Positions 61,210-64,000 of a DNA stretch of 64,000 bases are shown piece after piece. Origin of the DNA: Lachnospiraceae bacterium. GTDB taxonomy: Bacteria; Bacillota; Clostridia; Lachnospirales; Lachnospiraceae. The notes below the pieces were generated by a model. The model worked only from the letters and a program-made list of their open reading frames with translations, searched no databases and was not told the DNA's origin. A program made the position numbers and the translations under genes. Every line of letters begins with the position of its first letter. Positions within the stretch are counted from its first letter, which is position 1. The stretch is from NCBI GenBank assembly GCA_009774175.1, contig VSNG01000002.1, positions 134,475 to 198,474 on the forward strand, in the 5' to 3' direction.

Positions 61210-61453
61210 ACTCTTTATCTGCAAGCAGCCACACAACATCAACATTCAAAACTTTTGCAAATATCTTCAATTCATAATCGGCGACAAAACGTGTCCCGAT
61301 CTCCACGCGGCTTATGCTGTCGCGTTCAATCGTTATCCCCGCCACTTGCATTTTTGCCGCCAGTTCGCTTTGCGACATTCTTTGAATGACGCGCGCTTCC
61401 CGTATGCGTTCCCCGCATATATTCTTTTTGCCCCCATAATCGTATATTTTCAC
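61208..61453 (-). CDS. Small XRE-type transcriptional regulator
   Basis: 81 residues from a GTG start with GGGAAG upstream. HTH_3 pattern: I-R-E-A-R-V-I-Q-R-M-S-Q-S-E-L-A-A-K-M, then I-E-R-D-S-I-S-R-V-E-I-G-T-R with the recognition helix, and L-K-I-F-A-K-V-L-N-V. It is a one-domain repressor as found in prophages and conjugative elements. It is divergent from the HIRAN protein gene, and the intergenic region holds inverted repeats that could be its operators. Confidence 0.87.
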   Translation of the reverse strand: MKIYDYGGKKNICGERIREARVIQRMSQSELAAKMQVAGITIERDSISRVEIGTRFVADYELKIFAKVLNVDVVWLLADKE

Positions 61454-61496
61454 TTTATCGCTTCCCTTTTTTTATGCTAATATTCAGCAATATACT

Positions 61497-61525
61497 TGAC
61501 ATTAACACATTAAATGCGATAAATT
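61497..61525 (+). promoter_or_regulatory. Promoter of the HIRAN gene with embedded inverted repeat
   Basis: A perfect -35 TTGACA (61,497-61,502) is followed after about 17 nt by an AT-rich -10 (ATAAAT). AACACA and TGTGTT arms at 61,504-61,531 overlap the -10, a plausible operator for the divergent XRE repressor. Confidence 0.5.
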
Positions 61526-61581
61526 GTGTTAAAGGTCGGCAGTTACGGGCTGGCAAATATTTTCAAGGAAGGTACATATTT

Positions 61582-62151
61582 ATGAAAAGAAAATCCGCGT
61601 CTATTTTTTGGGGTATCATGTTTTTACTCGGTGGCTTTGTTGGTCTTGCTCAATATGGTGTCCTCGTCGGTTTTATTTGTTTCGCTGTCGGCGTTTTGCT
61701 TATTATCCCCTTTAAAACAAAATCCGATCCGCAGGAAGCCGCCGCTTCCGCTGCTGAAGGAAAGCCCCAGCGTGATATTTCCGTAAATCCTGCCGCTGAT
61801 CGTGATACAAAATCTATTTCTTTCCCCGTCGCTGGCGTTACATTTTCAAATGAAAGCGGAAAAGTACGATCACGCCAGACGATCCTTCGCCGTATATTGT
61901 TTCGTGATCCCCCGTTTGACTGCGATCACGTCGTTACGCTCGAAAAATACTTTTATGAAGGCGATCCGGCGTATTATGTAAAAGTAAATGATTATATTAT
62001 AGGGAATGTCCCGAAGGAATTTGTTCCCCATGTTGACACAAACGCCGACCGCCCCTATAAAATAGATGATTTTCAAGTATACGGCGGGCAGGACGGGAAA
62101 AAGTTTGGGGCTTCCTTAAAAATTGTCTTTCTTGATATAGAACAAAATTAA
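61582..62151 (+). CDS. Membrane-anchored HIRAN-domain protein
   Basis: 189 residues from ATG 61,582 with GGAAGG 9 nt upstream; the frame open from 61,474 has no site. Two close membrane helices (about residues 7-43) precede a hydrophilic linker and a C-terminal HIRAN-like domain: F-P-V-A-G-V-T-F, then V-T-L-E-K-Y-F-Y-E-G-D-P-A-Y-Y-V and I-I-G-N-V-P-K-E-F. HIRAN domains bind DNA ends in SNF2-type helicases, and stand-alone membrane versions occur in Firmicute mobile elements with unknown roles. Confidence 0.75.
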   Translation: MKRKSASIFWGIMFLLGGFVGLAQYGVLVGFICFAVGVLLIIPFKTKSDPQEAAASAAEGKPQRDISVNPAADRDTKSISFPVAGVTFSNESGKVRSRQTILRRILFRDPPFDCDHVVTLEKYFYEGDPAYYVKVNDYIIGNVPKEFVPHVDTNADRPYKIDDFQVYGGQDGKKFGASLKIVFLDIEQN

Positions 62152-62160
62152 CGGTCAGCA

Positions 62161-62188
62161 AAGGGCGGCTAAACAGTGCCGCCCTTTT
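62161..62188 (+). terminator. Bidirectional GC-rich terminator
   Basis: AAGGGCGGC and GCCGCCCTT form a 9-bp stem with an 8-nt loop followed by TT. It ends the HIRAN gene and overlaps the last codons of the convergent HTH gene. Confidence 0.75.
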
Positions 62189-62372
62189 CCATGTCTTCCT
62201 GCTTTTCTGTTTTTCCTGTCAATATTTTTTCCACGATCAGCTTTTCTATATACGGTGGGCATTGTCTTTCCCCGTTCTCCCAGTTCGTCAATGTCCTATA
62301 CGGTATTTCCAGCCATTCCGCAACGTCTTTCCGCGACATGCCGCAGCTTTTTCTTGCGTCCTCTATTGTCAT
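62169..62372 (-). CDS. Small HTH regulator
   Basis: 67 residues. M-S-R-K-D-V-A-E-W-L-E-I-P-Y-R-T-L-T-N-W-E-N-G-E-R is a clear XRE-like helix-turn-helix, followed by P-P-Y-I-E-K-L-I. A short Lys/Glu tail lies in the terminator hairpin. It looks like a Cro-type or plasmid-type single-domain repressor. It follows the 40-residue gene in the same direction and may share its transcript. Confidence 0.8.
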   Translation of the reverse strand: MTIEDARKSCGMSRKDVAEWLEIPYRTLTNWENGERQCPPYIEKLIVEKILTGKTEKQEDMEKGGTV

Positions 62373-62427
62373 TCCCTCGCCCCCTTGACTTTCTTATTTC
62401 TCCCTGCTATTATTCATATAAGCACTT

Positions 62428-62460
62428 GGGCGGCATAGCAGGAAGTTTTGGGTGCCGCCC
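62428..62460. repeat. GC-rich hairpin GGGCGGC/GCCGCCC
   Basis: Seven-bp perfect arms with a 19-nt loop, placed between the 40-residue gene and the HTH gene. No T-run follows on the minus strand, so it may be a processing or attenuation element. Confidence 0.5.
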
Positions 62461-62483
62461 TTGTGTGTCCCTTTATTCTGTTA

Positions 62484-62606
62484 CTATTCGATCAATTCTT
62501 GCAAGTATTCCAGCAATTCCTCTTTCGGTGTGTCGTTTCTGATAAGTGCCATAATCATTTTTATTATTCCTTTAAACTGATTATTTGTCATTTCGTTACT
62601 CTCCAT
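62484..62606 (-). CDS. 40-residue small protein
   Basis: The sequence begins M-E-S-N-E-M-T-N-N-Q-F-K-G-I-I-K-M and ends L-L-E-Y-L-Q-E-L-I-E. AAAGGAG lies 6 nt before the ATG and a consensus promoter just beyond. It is an amphipathic, mostly helical peptide similar in style to short phage or mobile-element proteins that begin M-T-N-N-Q-F. Function unknown. Confidence 0.7.
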   Translation of the reverse strand: MESNEMTNNQFKGIIKMIMALIRNDTPKEELLEYLQELIE

Positions 62607-62644
62607 TGTGTTCTCCTTTCCTGCTATTCCCTTGCTACAATTAT

Positions 62645-62673
62645 ATTATATACCCATTGAGTAACTATGTCAA
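62645..62673 (-). promoter_or_regulatory. Perfect-consensus sigma-A promoter
   Basis: -35 TTGACA (62,668-62,673), 17-nt spacer, -10 TATAAT (62,645-62,650). It drives the 40-residue protein and probably the HTH gene after it. Operators overlap it. Confidence 0.8.
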
Positions 62674-62695
62674 CAGCTTTTTTACTCAATGGGTA
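62651..62695. promoter_or_regulatory. Pair of dyad operators around the consensus promoter
   Basis: TACCCATTGAGTAA (62,651-62,664) and TTACTCAATGGGTA (62,682-62,695) are perfect inverse copies. The first fills the spacer of the promoter and the second lies upstream of the -35. Each is itself nearly symmetric (TAC-x-CA-x-TG-x-GTA). Their centres are 32 bp apart, close to three helical turns, which fits cooperative repressor binding. Confidence 0.7.
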
Positions 62696-62701
62696 AATTT
62701 T

Positions 62702-62727
62702 AAGGCGGGACTATTGCCCCGCCCGCC
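62702..62727 (-). terminator. GC-rich hairpin after the 86-residue gene
   Basis: GGCGGG and CCCGCC arms with a short loop, 3' of the stop on the minus strand, followed by TTAAAATTT. It separates that gene from the promoter of the 40-residue gene. Confidence 0.5.
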
Positions 62728-62729
62728 TT

Positions 62730-62990
62730 TTATACTTTCCGTAATTCATTCCAAACGTGCTGCCCCAGTTCTTTCATTGCTTCCGGCGTTTCCTTTACAA
62801 ACATATAGAATATAAATGTCATAAATTCGCTTTTTGTCTGCTTCCATTCCTCTGCCGTCATGTTCGGGTTTTGTTCTAGCTTCATTTGCAGAAGTTTTTC
62901 TGTCAATTCCTGCCCCGCTTCCGTGTTCAGTGCCTTTCTCTCTGCTTCCGTCATAACCTCTACAAACTCATTAAAATTTTGTGCTAACAT
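62730..62990 (-). CDS. Small helical protein of the mobile region, unknown
   Basis: 86 residues, acidic and helical, beginning M-L-A-Q-N-F-N-E-F-V-E-V-M and containing N-M-T-A-E-E-W-K-Q-T-K. GGGAAAG lies directly before the ATG. A GC-rich hairpin (63,013-63,032) precedes it. No known family was recognised. Confidence 0.65.
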   Translation of the reverse strand: MLAQNFNEFVEVMTEAERKALNTEAGQELTEKLLQMKLEQNPNMTAEEWKQTKSEFMTFIFYMFVKETPEAMKELGQHVWNELRKV

Positions 62991-63012
62991 TTTCTTTCCC
63001 TTTTCCCTTTCC

Positions 63013-63032
63013 GGCGGGGCTGCTGCCCCGCC
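63013..63032. repeat. GC-rich hairpin GGCGGGGC-TGCT-GCCCCGCC
   Basis: A perfect 8-bp stem with a 4-nt loop between two small genes read leftward. No T-run follows on the minus strand; it may be an RNA stability element. It lies just before the ribosome binding site of the 86-residue gene. Confidence 0.5.
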
Positions 63033-63040
63033 TTCTTTCT

Positions 63041-63427
63041 TTATGCCCTAACTGTTTTTGTATCTAACTTCATAACTATTGTTAGCATTTCTTGTCTTGT
63101 TTTCCAGTTTGTCTTTGCTGCTTTTCTCAAAATCTCTCTTTCCTTTTTCATTGGTATAATGGATAGTGCGTACTGTATCAATTTTTCTTCCGCTTCCAGC
63201 TTTTTATCTCTAGCCTTGCACACCCTATCCCATGCTTTCTTTTCTTCTGGTTCTTCCGCAAATTCTTCATTCAATCTGTCAAATTCGCTTTCATTCTCTA
63301 TGCAATAAATACTTGCTACATCATATCCCCGCTTTTTCAGAAATTCCGCTTCCAGTTTTCTTTCCTGCTCTTCCGCTGCTGCCAGTTCCGCTTGTGCTTT
63401 TATATATTCTCTCTGCTCTTTGTTCAT
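63041..63427 (-). CDS. Coiled-coil protein of the mobile region, unknown
   Basis: 128 residues, very rich in Glu, Lys and Ala, starting M-N-K-E-Q-R-E-Y-I-K-A-Q with AAAGGAG 9 nt upstream. Two long helices are predicted, with a central Y-C-I-E-N-E-S-E-F turn. No enzyme motif and no membrane segment. The upstream 170 nt are extremely AT-rich and probably contain its promoter. Confidence 0.65.
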   Translation of the reverse strand: MNKEQREYIKAQAELAAAEEQERKLEAEFLKKRGYDVASIYCIENESEFDRLNEEFAEEPEEKKAWDRVCKARDKKLEAEEKLIQYALSIIPMKKEREILRKAAKTNWKTRQEMLTIVMKLDTKTVRA

Positions 63428-63548
63428 TTTGTTTTTCTCCTTTAAATTAGTATTATTTTATATTTATTTCGCTTTATTTAATTATATATTAGCACTCTTT
63501 TATATATCTGTCAATCCTTTTTATTAAATATCTTTAATATTTTTTATG

Positions 63549-63577
63549 TTGACATTTATATTTTATTAGTGTATGCT
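63549..63577 (+). promoter_or_regulatory. Promoter with inverted-repeat operator
   Basis: -35 TTGACA (63,549-63,554), 17-nt spacer, -10 TATGCT (63,572-63,577). TATTAG and CTAATA (63,564-63,569 and 63,576-63,581) form a perfect inverted repeat over the -10, a likely operator. Confidence 0.6.
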
Positions 63578-63613
63578 AATATTATCAAATTCAAATGAAG
63601 GGAAGTGTCCTGT

Positions 63614-63805
63614 ATGATGAAATATTATAAACTGTTTGATTTACTCACGCGGCGCGGCATGAAAAAAACCGATCTTTTGTCTGTTGTATCTGCGCCGACG
63701 CTTGCAAAACTTTCAAAAGGGGAAACGACCACCACCGACGTGCTTTGTAAAATATGTGATTTTTTAGACTGTCAGCCGTCGGACATTATGGAATACGAAA
63801 AATAA
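63614..63805 (+). CDS. Small Cro/C1-type HTH regulator
   Basis: 63 residues from ATG 63,614 with GGGAAG 8 nt upstream; the GTG at 63,605 lies in that site. The pattern is M-K-Y-Y-K-L-F-D-L-L, G-M-K-K-T-D-L, then S-A-P-T-L-A-K-L-S-K-G and C-K-I-C-D-F-L-D-C-Q-P-S-D-I, the HTH_26/YozG-like one-domain regulator. It is read rightward, opposite to most neighbours. Confidence 0.87.
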   Translation: MMKYYKLFDLLTRRGMKKTDLLSVVSAPTLAKLSKGETTTTDVLCKICDFLDCQPSDIMEYEK

Positions 63806-63806
63806 A

Positions 63807-63853
63807 AAAACGGGCTTTCCTGCTGCCCTGTGGCGGCAAGATTGCCCGTTTTT
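63807..63853 (+). terminator. Bidirectional terminator
   Basis: AAAACGGGC (63,807-63,815) and GCCCGTTTTT (63,844 on) form the stem with T-runs on both strands. It ends the HTH gene and the convergent partial gene at the right edge. Confidence 0.7.
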
Positions 63854-63864
63854 ATTGCTCTGTT

Positions 63865-64000
63865 TTATGCTGTCTCGATCAGTTCCACTAAATCCTGTCT
63901 TTTTGTCAGATACCAGCCCGCCTTTAATTCGTAGAAGTCGCCAGACTCTCCCACTACCGTGAAAACGTCGCCCTCGTGTGCCTGTCCTGCCGCCTGCGCT
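63865..64000 (-). CDS. C-terminal part of a protein with an SH3-like end, cut by window edge
   Basis: The frame read leftward from the edge gives A-Q-A-A-G-Q-A-H-E-G-D-V-F-T-V-V-G-E-S-G, then D-F-Y-E-L-K-A-G-W-Y-L-T and the stop at 63,865. H-E-G-D-V-F-T-V and G-W-Y-L are typical of bacterial SH3 domains, which end many lysins and cell-wall amidases. The N-terminus is outside the window, so the enzyme type is unknown. Confidence 0.55.
   Translation of the reverse strand, partial: AQAAGQAHEGDVFTVVGESGDFYELKAGWYLTKRQDLVELIETA

Overview
The window looks like the chromosome of a low-GC-group Firmicute of the Clostridia, most likely a gut Lachnospiraceae-type bacterium. The reasons are a Spo0A-type DNA-binding domain, AgrC/LytTR two-component signalling, strong GGAGG ribosome binding sites, frequent GTG/TTG starts and dense, mostly one-directional, translationally coupled genes. 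The species is an inference.

Bases 1 to about 51,430 form one very large surface-glycan locus, read almost entirely leftward on the minus strand. From the upstream (right) end it holds rmlD, gmd, a GT-C-like membrane protein and fcl, then a stand-alone Spo0A DNA-binding domain with its own promoter and 0A-box-like sites. Next comes a classical capsule/EPS assembly block (42.7-45.9 kb): polyprenyl-P-sugar synthase-like GT2, GT2, long WbaP-type priming transferase and Wzz-like chain-length protein, followed by an EpsG-type polymerase and a run of GT2/GT4 transferases. After mtnA comes a pseudaminic acid (Pse) pathway: pseB, pseC, an aminotransferase-PseG fusion, pseF and pseI, with a distant GNAT as PseH candidate. 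An ATP-grasp enzyme, a sialyltransferase-like GT with the E-D-G and K-P-H-P motifs, an ABC flippase and GtrA follow. The left end holds acyl/acetyltransferases, rffA/wecE, several GT-C-like membrane proteins, an O-antigen polymerase/ligase-like protein and a bacillosamine-type module (PglF-, PglE- and PglC-like proteins plus DUF2164 and ATP-grasp).

The glycan building blocks that can be read are GDP-L-fucose, dTDP-rhamnose (last step only), dTDP-4-amino-4,6-dideoxygalactose, CMP-pseudaminic acid and a UDP-4-amino-4,6-dideoxy sugar. There are two priming transferases, two polymerase-like proteins and one ABC flippase, but no MOP-type Wzx. This suggests more than one glycan, or one heavily decorated glycan.

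From 51.5 to 59.9 kb lies ordinary but interesting chromosome: an internally deleted UppS-like mini-gene on the plus strand, a FeoB-associated Cys-rich peptide, an operon of a membrane YD-repeat-like protein with an HscC-like Hsp70 and a membrane J-protein, a coiled-coil protein, an AgrC-like kinase with LytTR regulator, and tRNA-Glu plus tRNA-Cys with promoter and terminator.

From about 60.0 kb to the right edge the sequence becomes AT-richer and changes style: an IS30-type transposase, three small HTH regulators on both strands, a HIRAN membrane protein, tiny proteins, GC-rich hairpins after most genes, and strong promoters with inverted-repeat operators. It is probably the edge of an integrated mobile element.
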